Source: Episyrphus balteatus (lineage: Eukaryota; Arthropoda; Insecta; Diptera; Syrphidae). From it: a stretch of DNA of 64,000 bases. Position numbers and translations under genes: made by a program. Positions 44,371-55,919 of the stretch are shown here, piece after piece. Position 1 is the first letter of the stretch. Each line of letters opens with the position of its first letter. The stretch lies in the NCBI RefSeq assembly GCF_945859705.1, contig NC_079134.1, positions 51,886,402 through 51,950,401 on the forward strand, written 5' to 3'. Below the pieces are notes generated by a model that worked only from the letters and a program-made list of their open reading frames with translations, did not search any database and was not told the DNA's origin.

Positions 44371-44700
44371 ATTTTATAGCGATGTTAAAAAAGCCCTCTG
44401 TGTGACGAGGCCTCAAAAAATAGGCTGAAAAGATGAGTTTTTCTTTTTTTTCACCCAATCCACTTTCCCTTCACCTTTTTAAAACTGTCCAAAGTGCCTC
44501 TTTCACCTCCTCTTAAGTACTCTATAACTTTTCTTTCCTAATTTTTTCTTTGTGCTGAATCAATAACAATAAACTAAATTCATAAAGGACTGAGGCGTTT
44601 ATTTAATTTTTTAATGTGTTACTTCTAAGCCGTGAACTTTAATAATGTTAATTTTGGTTAATGTTTAAAAAGACGACTTTAAAAAGTAAAAATTTTAATT
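44371..44700. repeat. direct repeat flanking a hAT relic, left copy
   Basis: ATTTTATAGCGATGTTAAAA through GACGACTTTAAAAA is repeated at 45969-46150 in the same orientation. This copy is longer by about 120 internal bases and contains the CACCCAATCCACTTTCC phrase of the 42189 element. Confidence 0.75.
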
Positions 44701-45080
44701 TAAAAAATTAATAGTTTGTACTTACGTCAAGTTATCTACTCTACGCGTAGTTAATCGGATAAACTACACGGCTGATTTGTTTCGTTTGCTACCTACATTT
44801 GTTACTTGTCCTACCTACCTACCTATAAAACGTTAAATTTTAAAAAGATTTGAAAAAAAATACGAGGAAAAACTAAAAACATTTTACAACAGTTAATAAA
44901 TAACTTCGTTTTCGAACCTTTTCAAGGCAACCACTCAAAGTCAATCTGATTTCAAAGATATTCTAAATCTGAACTCAGTTTATGGTAGTTTTTGTTACTC
45001 GGCCACCTGCTAGATTTTTACTTACTGTTGCGTTAATGAGCTAAATCCTGGAATTCAAAATTTAAAAAAAAAAGTCAAAT

Positions 45081-45917
45081 TCAATAATCATCTGTTTTAA
45101 TCTTGTCGTAATCATTCAATTCTCCAGATGAGAAAATCTCAATAAAATGAAGCGTGACCACATTTTGCTGAGATGTTGAAAGATTTTTGCCAAGATATCT
45201 TGGGTCAAGGCTATATGCAGCCATTGCATCAATGGATAGCGCCATTTCTTGTCTGGCTTTCAAAAAGTGGCCAAACTTTTCCGGTAATTGAAGCTGTAGC
45301 CACATATCTACAGCTTCGGAAATAATGGTTGCATCATCTTGGCATTTATTTATTAATTTGCAAACAGGATCATAGATGAAAATTTCTTCCTCAACTGATT
45401 GTATAAAATTGTCATCAAACAATAGCTCCTTGATATCTGTTGAAATCTTTTTATCCGCATCGGTAGCTGCTAAGGTTTTCATATGATATAAATTCTGCAA
45501 AAAATGTTTAAAACTGTCTCTATAGGTGCACCAGTGTACATCGATAGGCAAACGAACTCTTTTACCTTTTGTAGTTTATTATTTTTTTTCTAGACCAGAG
45601 TGGTTTTTAAAAAAAACGTTGAATTTTACAACCTCTTCGTTTAAATGTTTGTTGGCAATTCCTTTTGCCAACAAATTAGCTGTGTGACTGTTACACGTTA
45701 CATGAATAAGATCGGAATCTTTATCCTTAAGCAGGCGGCCCATTTTTAACATATTTCTGGCACTGTCCGATATAACACCGTATATTGTGCTGTTACACTT
45801 CTCCTTGCAGATTTTGATCGATTTCTCACATGCCTTTGCCAGTTCCTCTCCGGTTTCACTGATGTTGGTTAAATCAAAGGATTCCACCAAAATTTTTTGC
45901 ACAGTCGTTGTCCTCAT
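45081..45917 (-). pseudogene. hAT transposase relic, two frames
   Basis: The upstream frame (45579-45917) reads YGVISDSARNMLKMGRLLKD and HVTCNSHTANLLAKGI: the S-D-x-A-x-N-M block with the second catalytic Asp, then the C-x2-H motif typical of hAT. The downstream frame (45081-45551) starts VHWCTYRDSFKHFLQNL, where RW becomes HW, and runs through the helical insertion domain to AAYSLDPRYLGKNLS. A frameshift lies near 45560. N-terminal finger and C-terminal dimerisation domain are missing here, although a related C-terminus lies at 43380-43590 on the other strand. Confidence 0.75.
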
Positions 45918-45968
45918 AATTGTTAATACATTGTGAGTGTTGTTGTTACTGTTTTTCCAACAGCAAAC

Positions 45969-46150
45969 ATTTTATAGCGATGTTAAAAAAGCTCTCTGTG
46001 GGACGAGGCCTCAAAAAAATAGGCTGAAAAGGTGATTTTTTCATTTACCCAATCCCGTTGATTTAAGTTTTTAATTTGTTACTCCTAAGTCGTGAACTGG
46101 TAATGTTAGCTTTGGTTAATGTTTAAAAAGACGACTTTAAAAATTTATAA
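45969..46150. repeat. direct repeat flanking a hAT relic, right copy
   Basis: Counterpart of 44371-44700. The pair encloses the transposase relic in the same orientation, which is unlike the inverted ends of one hAT element. Confidence 0.75.
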
Positions 46151-46469
46151 TTTATTTTTAAAAATGTTATTTTATTTTCACTCTAACAATAAAACTCTGA
46201 AACTAAATATGAATTCAAATTTGAATTTCTCAACGGTTGGTTGGTATAAGGTTAAGTTTGGGTGGATTCAAATTTGAATTTGTCAACGGTCGGCTGATAT
46301 TGATATTTATGCCTTATGTTTATTCAAAAAAAAAAAAAAAAATTATAATAAAAATAAGTCCTTTACTTCATAAATTTAAAAATTTAAAGAACAAAATGCT
46401 TGTGGTTGACTTCTTATTGCGGTTTGCGATACGTCAATGGTCTTCCCTCTGAAGCGCAGGCTGGTCTGA

Positions 46470-47090
46470 GTGCCTTTCTTGTTGATCCACACGGAGATGT
46501 GCCTAGATGCTAGATAACCGATGATTCATGAACGTGCGGTGATGGCGTGCGCCTCGCAGATGAATGCCTGTGAAATTTTTAACCCCTGCTGGTTGTCTTG
46601 GGCGAGAGCCGGATGCCGAGTGGCCACGTTCATTCACTATCATAGCTTCTCTCACCGGGGCAACCTAGATAACACTCACGTTGCTTAAGGGCGTTGGCAA
46701 GAATTGTTGGCTGCCACCAGCAACGTCTGGCTGGTTGGTTGGTAGGGGCACGTTGTTCCTTTGCTGTGATATCATGGCTTCCACTAGCGACATCGGGTGC
46801 AGGTGCAGCTGCAAGGCCACAACTTCTCGGCAACTTTTAGCTGGGTCTTAGCCTTTTCCAATGCTACCTCCGGTGGATCTCGCACCGGGATCGGTCGAGC
46901 TGCTTCCAAGTGGTGACGTGGTCCAACCACCCTGCTCTTTCTTTGCCATTTCGGTAGGACTTCCAGGATAGCCGATACGTCCATGAAACTTTCGCAGGTG
47001 TTATTACTTTTCGGACGCTAGGATCCTGCTGTGACCTCTCTTTTGAGAAGCTCGCATCCTATAAGTTCGCCAGAAGCACTGGATTGAGGT
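46470..47090 (-). other. GC-richer island of unknown origin
   Basis: Composition is clearly less AT-rich than everything around. The minus strand gives two overlapping frames of 66-67 codons with ordinary protein-like content (SAILEVLPKWQRKSRVVGPR; an EKAKTQLKVAEK helix; a Cys-rich CSCTCTRC end). A frameshifted coding relic, perhaps of a retrotransposon, is plausible, but I cannot name it. Confidence 0.35.
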
Positions 47091-50000
47091 GTTTTATAAA
47101 TAAATTTGATCGTTTTTATAGTAACAGAACATTGTTTAACTTAATTTCAAATTTAATTTTTCATAGATATGAGCTTCATTTTTCCTTTTTGTATGGTTCT
47201 TTGCTATACACAGTGTTCACATCAAACATATCTAAGACACCCTAGTGTAAAATAATAACTTACACCGCAAACATTCATATACGCTTAAGAATTCTTTTTT
47301 GTTTTGTTGTGTACTTTGAAATAAAAATAAAACTCAACACCTATCGTCTCAGATACTCGTATCTCAGGATTTATTATTGAAACAACGTTCGGCATCGGCA
47401 GTAATATCTGCCTTGAAACTGAGAGCAAAAATAAATCTCACATTAAGCTCACATACATTATAATAGGTATGTACCTATATAATAGTTATTATGTTTATTG
47501 TACATGGAAAATATACATACCTACATATCTTTAATATATCTGACGACATAGACCTTCTTCCTTCCTTCCTTCTACAGATTTTGACAATCAAAAGTTAAAA
47601 TATTACTCCAGGAAATAATCGAGGATGTGACTGGTAACAGTGAAGATGATTGAGATAATGTTTTTCAGGGTTTGTTTTGTATTTCACTCATGTTTATCAG
47701 TCTTCTTGTTTTTGTCTTCCGAAAGAGGTTTTTAGTGTGATTTGAGGTTGTTGGTATATGGGGGGAAATGGCGGCGGTAGCAACAATACATATCCTTTAA
47801 TTATATTCTGTAATAGCATCAATATCATATAGAAGTACCTAATTTTTACGACTTTGTCGAAAATGATGAGGGATATTACTTTACATTGTAACCATGTCCT
47901 TGAGTTTTAGGGAGAAGGATTATAATTGGAAGCAATTGTCAGGTTGATTTGATTAAGTACTTTATTAAATTAACTGTGCTATTTGAACGATGAATATTTT
48001 TCATTAGGCAATTTATTCACGTAAAGTTTAAAATGAAAAGTTATCATAGAAATTGTCAATTGTTAGAAATTGATGAATGTAATATATTTAAGTATGAACT
48101 ATTAGAAATCATTCCAGAGTGCTTCGATAGAATTGCTTTATAGTACCCAAGAGAATATTTATAGTACAGAAAATTAAATCCCAGAAATATCAACAATAAA
48201 AATACAAGATTAATTGCATAGCCAAAGACATTAAACTAACATTTAATAGCTCCCAAAATCCAAAAATGATTTCGTTTCAAAAATGACTAGAGAATTAAAA
48301 TTAATTAACTATGAATATTAATTTTGACTTACCTACAATAGTATCTACGTTTTTGAATACTAACTTTCATGAGCGCATCTCGGGTCTCGGCATGAAAGTG
48401 AAATGAAGGATTAGGTTTTTGAAAAAAAAATGACAACCATAAATGAACCGTAAGTTTCAAGAATGGAATAAGTCCATTGTTGGGAAAACGCAAAAAAAAA
48501 CTGAATAGCTTCAATATTTTATTTTTTTCAGATGTTTGCCCTTCAGATAAAATAAAGATTATGTGGATTTAAGTCGAATGAGATACAGATTTTATTTCTA
48601 GCGGTTTTTGGTAGACATGTTGGTAGACATTTTGGTAGAATGGTTTAAAACGTTGGACTTATTCCGTTCTTAAAACCTACGGCTTGAAATTTCACCTAAA
48701 AGCCATATTTTGAATGAAATAAACCTTATTTATTTAAAACAAAGGTTTAAATGATAGCAATAGATTAACTATTGATAAAGTTTGAGTAGGTAATCAAAAC
48801 AAAAAAGTGTTATACATAGTTAAACAAAAGTTTTTATTGTGATCTATTTTTTACTTGAGTAAAACAAAAAATGGGAAAATAAAGGTAGGTTCGAATGGCG
48901 ATTCTTCGGTTAGTTTTCAATGAAAAAACTTTTTGAGCCCAGCATTTTGTAGGAAATTTAATCTTCGGTTTTTATTTACAGCAATGCATGTTACTATCTC
49001 AGTCCATCAATCAAACTGTTTTCGACACTCTTTTCGAAAAAAAAACAATTTTATAAGTTTCCGATTAAATTAAATTCCCCGATATTTTGAAACAAAATAT
49101 TTTGAAAGGCACTTTAGCATCCACAGCCTTTTGTTTTACTTTAAACAAAAGCATAAACCACCTTTATGTTTGAAAGTTTTATTATTGCCGAATATAATCT
49201 TTTCATGTGAGGCACCGATTTTTCATCATATATGTAATGGACTTGATATTTTTATTTTTGTTCACTGGCCAACGCACTGGCCATTCCAAAACCTCAACGC
49301 AAAAAAATTCATAAACTTTTTTACATTTTTATGCAACAAGCATAACAATGGGGGCGCAAATTAACCAAACCAAAAACAGTCAATTAAGTTTGACGCTGAA
49401 GTAAGCAAATACACCAAGACACAGCCAACCACAGACATAAGCGAATCTGCTTAATTGTAGTTTTGAGAAAAACGGTTTCAAAGTTTTGGAAACACATGCA
49501 ATCTTATGGAAACTCGTGCAACAAAATTGATATTTTAGACTTCTAGGCAACAGATGGAGGATTGGGATCGACGCAGTGAATAGAGGGACCGATAACAAGT
49601 AAAATGACACATTAAAGTGAAAATGTCCATACATGCAGATTCGCGGTTTTGACGTTGTGCCGACAATATAAGAACCTAACTATCCTTTTGTTGTCAGAAG
49701 AGTTGGCTGTAATATTAACTGTTCTCAATATCTTTCCACTTTGCAGTGAAATATTTCCTAGAGTGGCTAAACGCAATCTCGTAGCATTTGAGGCATTTTC
49801 TAGTACTTTTAAATAGATGTGAACGTCATAAAAACAAAGATTTGGTTACCTAATGCTCAACCTCGAAATAAGGCTTTTTCCTACATATTCCTAGAACACA
49901 ATGACTGGAACAAAGACACTTTTTTGAAGAGAATGTAAAGCTTTGATCAATAATTTCTTTAGCATAGCGGACGGACAACTGGACTGAAAAAGAAAATATG

Positions 50001-50760
50001 TAAGTGGATGTTTCCATCGTTTTGCAACGCCCCGAGCTTTTATAACTAACACGTTTCTTGCAGGCGAACTCTTGGAAACCAATTACCTTATCTGTTTTCC
50101 TACAGTAATCTTAGGACATTTCGTCCGATGCTATCGAGCATTGTTAATAAATATCGGGACATTATCATCTTTAATTCTAAACTCTTAATATTGAAGTCAA
50201 TGTTGCCAGGCTCACGCCGACCAAACAGAAATTAAAGTTTGCAGAGTCTTTTCTAATGGCAACTTTAGTGTTTCTCTCATCAATCGATAAGTTAATGGCG
50301 AAGAAAGTGCGAGGGATTAAAAATCATCCCAAAGCCATTTGGCGATTTGTTAAAATTTTTCCTACGCGTAAGCCTTTGTGACATACTTTCTTAACTACCT
50401 CTTCTTCTAAGTCTTTACCTACTTCTTCTTCGTTTTCCCCTTTCTCCTCCATTACTGGATTCCTCTACCACCATATTGTCATATTGACATTTTCATTTGT
50501 CAAAATCGCTAATGGTGACGAAATTGGTTAAATTACCCCAATGATATGGGTGTCAAAAGTTGTTAAAATAACTTCCGAAAAATGCTTATCGCCAACTTTA
50601 TGTGATTTTGGAAGTATAGAAAGCCCAAGAATCTGTTGCCATGTTTATCGGATATTAGTTAAAATTGATTTTAAGTACATCAATGAAAAATACATTTCAA
50701 TAAGTAAAATGTAGGACCGGGGCCCTATTACACCTACCACTTTGCATTTTTTAATAAATA
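47091..50760. other. 3.7 kb without recognised genes
   Basis: Only short ORFs without family resemblance. A (CCTT)n run lies at about 47551-47570. No inverted-repeat element found by eye. Confidence 0.4.
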
Positions 50761-50847
50761 ACCAACGACGACCCACAGCAAAAAACGTCGCCGACAGCGT
50801 TCAAAACCATACAAAAACGCTATCGGCAGCGTTTTTAGTCGTCGGTG
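50761..50847. repeat. small palindromic element
   Basis: AACGACGAC...AAAACGTCGCCGACAGCGTT faces AACGCTATCGGCAGCGTTTT...GTCGTCGGT across a short loop. It is GC-richer than the surroundings and probably the remnant of a short inverted-repeat element. Confidence 0.65.
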
Positions 50848-52722
50848 TGAGGCAGTCTTAATTTTTGACCGAACAAATTTTAAATTGAACAGTTATTTGA
50901 AATTATATTTCTTTTCTTTGTGAAATTTTATGGGGTTTTTACATTTGCAGTTAAGTGATCCAAAAGGTTGGCAGAGTATATTTTAAAAAATTAAACCAAA
51001 AGAACCATCAGGACCTCCAGCATATTTTACTTTGAGCTAGTTTATCTTTTCAACAACAACGGACGAAGGAATTACAATGAGTAACTAAAACCGTGTAACA
51101 CATAAAACGACAAAATCAATAGTCTTAAGTTTTCCACATTTAACGCATTCAGAAAAGTTCACCATTTTTTTTAAAGATATGCGGTAGCGGTATGGGTTAT
51201 TGTATGCTAAAAAATTCCAAACCGCAACACCAACGTTCAGTTGTGCAATTTTTTATACAATTCACAGTAGGTTCCTACAGCTATTGAGTTTTGTAAGATT
51301 TTAAAGATACGTTTTTAAATATTTAAGCAGAAATGTTTGGAAGAGTTTTAAGTCTATTTACCTGTGTTTTACGGGGAAACCAATTTTTCATATTTTACAC
51401 GTTGTTCATCAGAAGACTTCCATAATTATAAATTCTCGTCATACTTTTTCCGAGCAATATGTAAGCATTTCTAAAGTTATTTACACTTACTTAATCTTAA
51501 CCTTAAACATTTGAAAAATCTTAACCTTCTACAAAATCAAGGAATTCAACCGTTTAAATACAAATCCGCATAAGACATGGATATAGGTATAGGTACCTTT
51601 ACCTATGTAATCCTTTTCAAAGTGACAGCAATAAATAATTTATGCAAATCCCTAGCCTCAGTTTTAATTATTGTCAAGTCGTGTCACGTTTTTGAACACA
51701 CAAACAGTAAATTACTTAATCCTTCTACGAAGACAAGAAAAAGAACAAACATTTTCTTCTGAATTTCATCTAATATTTGTGAAAATAAAAAAATTTTAGG
51801 ACAAAAAAAAACTCAAATCCTTAAACGAACAAACACATTAACAGAGCAACTCACTCGAATGGAACTAAATGGCATGAAGGGATATAATAATGAGAACCCC
51901 TTCAAACACATCAGCAGAATAGGTTATCTAACACAAAGCTTTTTTGCCTCTGCGGTCTGGTTAAGTCTCAGGTCATGTTAGCTTGGCAGAAAGCTACTTA
52001 AGGTCGGATAACATCCTTTATCCTGGATGAATTCGCTTTGTTTTGAATATTAAAACGTTTCGCTTAGCCTTTTTCTTACATAGTATATAATCGTCGTTGT
52101 CGTAAACTGGACTTGTTGACCGTGTATCTGCAAATACCTAATGTATATATGTATGCGGCTAGGTAGATTGTGTAGAAACCGACATTGCCATGGCACGAAG
52201 CAATGTTTGGTCAAATCCATTAGTTTTCCCCCAGAATAGTGATGGCGATGATACGAAGATAGTTTTTATAAAGATTCTAGTACACATTCAACTTTCCATA
52301 ATAAGTCGAAAATATCATAGTCATGATACTCTGCCACATCAGAAACAACAACAAAAAAATATTATATATGTGTCAAAATAAAAAGGGCAAAATGACAATT
52401 TGATAGTGTGCTCAGCACACCAAAGCCTTGATGCCTGACTTGACCACATGATGACCCGTTTTCGTTTCGTATCTGCTCATAGTACCTACTCTCTGTGACT
52501 GTGAGTGGAATATTAAATATTGGATTCGTCTTTAGCATTTTCCGGACAACTTGGTGACTCGTGACTTTCACTGTTCGCATGGAAATTTCATATATAGCTT
52601 TCGTTTTTATTTAACTGTCATGCCAACTTCGAGTGATAAGAGGATTGACTGGCGTGACACTTTTATAGAAAATTCAGCTCATATTTGTTTTTTTTTTTTC
52701 GTTTTCTTTTTTGGGTATTTAA
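50848..52722. other. spacer with one degraded repeat copy
   Basis: 51178-51262 (GCGGTAGCGGTATGGGTTAT ... CAACGTTCAG) resembles the interior of the palindromic element at 52723-52892 at about 75%. The rest shows nothing recognisable. Confidence 0.5.
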
Positions 52723-52892
52723 GGCTTGGCCACACCGGAGGGTACGCGGTAGAGGTACAGGTAACGGTACGGGTATTTGTATGGAAAAAATTCCAAACTG
52801 ACACATCAACGTTCGGGTGTGGAATTTTTTTAATACAAATATCGTTGCCGCTACCCATACCGCTACCGCGTACCCTCCGGTGTGGCCAAGCC
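52723..52892. mobile_element. 170-bp palindromic element with TTTAA duplication
   Basis: GGCTTGGCCACACCGGAGGG through GTACGCGGTAG is the exact complement of the right end. TTTAA occurs on both sides (52718-52722 and 52893-52897). The G/C-rich ends with a T/A-rich target would suit PIF/Harbinger. Almost the whole element folds into one hairpin. Confidence 0.85.
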
Positions 52893-53251
52893 TTTAATGT
52901 GCGGTATGCGGTATGATGATGCTTTTATGTTGACCGAAAGAAAACAAAACTTTAACTTTTATTTGAGACAATGAATAAAGGAATTTAATTAAAATTTTAT
53001 ATAAAAATTAAACATATGAAAATAGAATGATAAAGTCAGAAGAGATTTCATGGATATATTGTTACCATTCCGATGAATTTGACGAAATAGGACTTCTCTT
53101 GGAGAACAGAATTTAAGATCAGTCTAATGGAATGAAGTAGTCTTCACTTCTAATCTTTATTGCAGTCCATTGCATTGAGGAATTTTGCTTGATCTGTCTA
53201 TACCTGCCCAAGAGTCAAGACTACTTCATAAGTTCAATAAATTTAGGTATA

Positions 53252-53820
53252 CAGTAGATGACGGATATAAGAAAGTCCAAAAAACCAGAGAATTCCTTTC
53301 TTATATCCGTGTTTTCTTATAGAAAAAAAGTGTATACAAGAAAGAAAATTTCTTATATAAATAAAATATATATAAGAAAGAAATTTTCTTATGTAAATAC
53401 AAATTGCATATAAGAAATAAAATTTCTATTATAAGTCATAGCATATTTATTTCGTTTTTATAGAAAATGTATTTCTTTTTTTAGATGACATTTTTGAACC
53501 ACAACAAACGAACACAAACAATGTGTGGGCGTTTTTTTTTCTTGCTCATCCTCAGTTTGTCAATTTTTTGGCAGCTCAATGAAGCTGGATTTAGAAATTT
53601 TGTGGAAGTTACACTTTGCATCATTTGCATGTTTATTTACGGGAGACTTTCTTATAGACGTTTAAATTTCTATGTAGTGAATGAAATTTTATATCAGAAT
53701 AGGTTTCTTATATCAGTGTTGTTCTTTTAAACGTTTTTCTTATATGAGGTAAATTTAACACACAATTTTATGAGAATGTGCATGGTGTTTTGAAATGTCT
53801 GTCTTATATGCGTGTACCTC
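53252..53820. mobile_element. pogo/Tigger-like non-autonomous element
   Basis: Starts CAGTAGATGACGGATATAAG after TA. The right end, inverted, reads GAGGTACACGCATATAAGAC, similar but not identical. TTCTTATAT or its complement recurs about ten times inside, as in Tigger-type elements with repeated subterminal motifs. The right flanking TA is not evident, so the right boundary is uncertain. Confidence 0.5.
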
Positions 53821-53824
53821 AAAA

Positions 53825-54330
53825 TAAAAAGTACCAGGTTATTCCTCCGTTATGCAGCTCCAAATCATGATGCGGGGCGGATGTTTGACCTGTGGAGCTG
53901 AGCGACACCATGGTATAAAAAGACAAAGTATGATCATTAGAGCCGCCATCTTACAAAATGGGGTAATAAGGTTTTGACGTTTAATATTTGGCAAAGTCAA
54001 AAGCAACAACAATTTCCAAGACAAATTTGTTTACAACAACAATTTCAATGGGAACTGTCAAAACCTTAAGTAGCCATTTTTTAAGTTTTGACAGTTCTCG
54101 ATACTGAGTTTTTTCTAATGATCTTACCTTCTCTTTTTATACCATGGAGCGACACAGCTTTCTAGGTACCGTTCATGTTTTCTATGGCGAACTCCACCGT
54201 TTTCTTTTTAACGAGTCGTAACTGGGCTGATACTCTTATTATTTTGCTCTTCTGATATAATTTTTGCTGGCGGACACCGAAGTTTCAATGCAATATTGAT
54301 TATATATCTTTTTTCCTTGCAGTTGTTTTT
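53825..54330 (-). pseudogene. Tc1-like transposase relic split by an insertion
   Basis: Minus strand: a degraded block at 54160-54330, then after the insertion at 53909-54146 the reading APQVKHPPRIMIWSCITEE, stop, PGTF. This matches the Tc1 region H-P-P-x-h-M-h-W-G-C-h-x-x-x-G-x-G. The Gly of MVWGC is Ser here and a stop follows, so it was probably dead before or after the insertion. Confidence 0.65.
53909..54146. mobile_element. 238-bp inverted-repeat element with 9-bp duplication
   Basis: Ends are CATGGTATAAAAAGA and its complement, and the similarity continues to GATCATTAGA. GAGCGACAC lies on both sides (53900-53908 and 54147-54155). Nine bases are typical of Mutator-like (MULE) transposases. 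The interior contains further inverted stretches (GTTTTGACG / GTCAAAACC). Confidence 0.9.
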
Positions 54331-55919
54331 TTGCGCTTACTCGCTACTAGCTCATCAAAATCGCTGGCTTTTCTTAAAACATTTTTAGCTACATGTATTT
54401 ACCCCTTAAGCTTTGGATATTTCCACTTTTTGTGGTTCATTGTGCGAGGTTGTACTCCTCAAGCAGAGTGGTGACTTGAATCTTGTGATGATAGGTAAGG
54501 TGAAATTTTGTGCCATATATGATACTAAAACTTTAAGTACTTGATTTTCTTTCCCATCATAACATGACAAACAAATGCTCCACGAGATATACAAACGACT
54601 GTTTTTTTGTCCCCAATGGATAATTCTGTCAAATCAGGGATAAAATTGTTACTTTATAAATTAATTATTATATATGAAAGCCACGGGAAAAATCTTTGAT
54701 TTACTATCAAGAAAATGACGCAAAGCAGAGTATTAACCGATGCACAACAATCACTTAGGTATTTTTATCAATATCTTCAGAAGGTTTTTCTTCTGTATAA
54801 ACAGATTTGGTTAAATATTTTTCTTTGACAAGTATTTTACATAAAATAATCCCGAATTCCAGGATTCGCACTAAGGCTTTTATATTTAAAGCCAAAAATA
54901 TTGATTCAAATTACTTCAAACGCTCAAAGGTCATTTAAAATCTTCCTTTACGAATTAAAAACAGAATCCTTGAACCTCTTGCTTTCAATCGCAGTCATTC
55001 GTGTTAAAATATACAGCCGGCTTGTCGCTGGATTCATTATTACTACTGCAAGTTGGAATCAAAAAGTTTCGAATTGGGTTTTCTTTTTCAAATTCAGCAT
55101 TGGCAATTAATATGAATTATTGTTACTCTATGGCTTTTATGTAGCCTCGAAGATTATATACGAAAGTTGAATAAAATTATTATCAGAGTCGTTATTCGTT
55201 TTTCGTTCAACTGTGTGGAGAGTTTGATTTATCGTCCGCGCTCGCAAAAAAGGACCTTCTTTTCTCTGGGTTGGCTTTTTTTCCTGAATTTCATTATACT
55301 TCGTTGATTAGGTAGAAAAGTTTCTTTGGTAATGACTTTTTTACTTTAATGCGATAAAACTTGTTTGGATAATTTAATTAGAAGATTTAAAATTCGGCTA
55401 TGAAAATAATAATTTGGAGTGGTGAAAAGAAAGAGAAGTTAACCGGCTTTTATTATGATTGTTTGTCAAATAGTCATTTGATTTCAAATTACAAAAAAAG
55501 ATAAATTTCCTATGTTTGCTTGTATAGAAAAAGGGTTTGCCCACTTAGTATCATAAACTTGTAAATTTTTCATTTTTTTTTTCTTTCGAGGAATTGGTGT
55601 CAACAAATGAAAAAAGTTTAAAAGCATACCCTTTTGGAAAAAACTTGACTCATATACTCTAAAACTTCAACTCCTCCATCCTGCTGCATTCCAATTTTCC
55701 AATGCATGTGGAAATAAACTACCATGTTAAATTTAGATGGGTTTGAAGATATCCCCAAAAATATTTCGAAGAAAACAGGTGTCAAGGATTCGCCCAGGTA
55801 CGACAGCGAAACGCTTTGGAGTTGGGGTCACTTGAACTTTAAAATTGAATTAGATTATTTAAATTTTTGACGAAAAATAACTGAAACTGTAGCGTCGCAC
55901 GCTAATTTCGACAGGTCCG
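54331..55919. other. spacer, nothing recognised
   Basis: Short chance ORFs only. Confidence 0.4.

Noticed and set aside
44371..46150. LTR retrotransposon bounded by the direct repeats
   Set aside because: No TG...CA borders, primer-binding site or reverse transcriptase; the enclosed protein relic is a hAT transposase.
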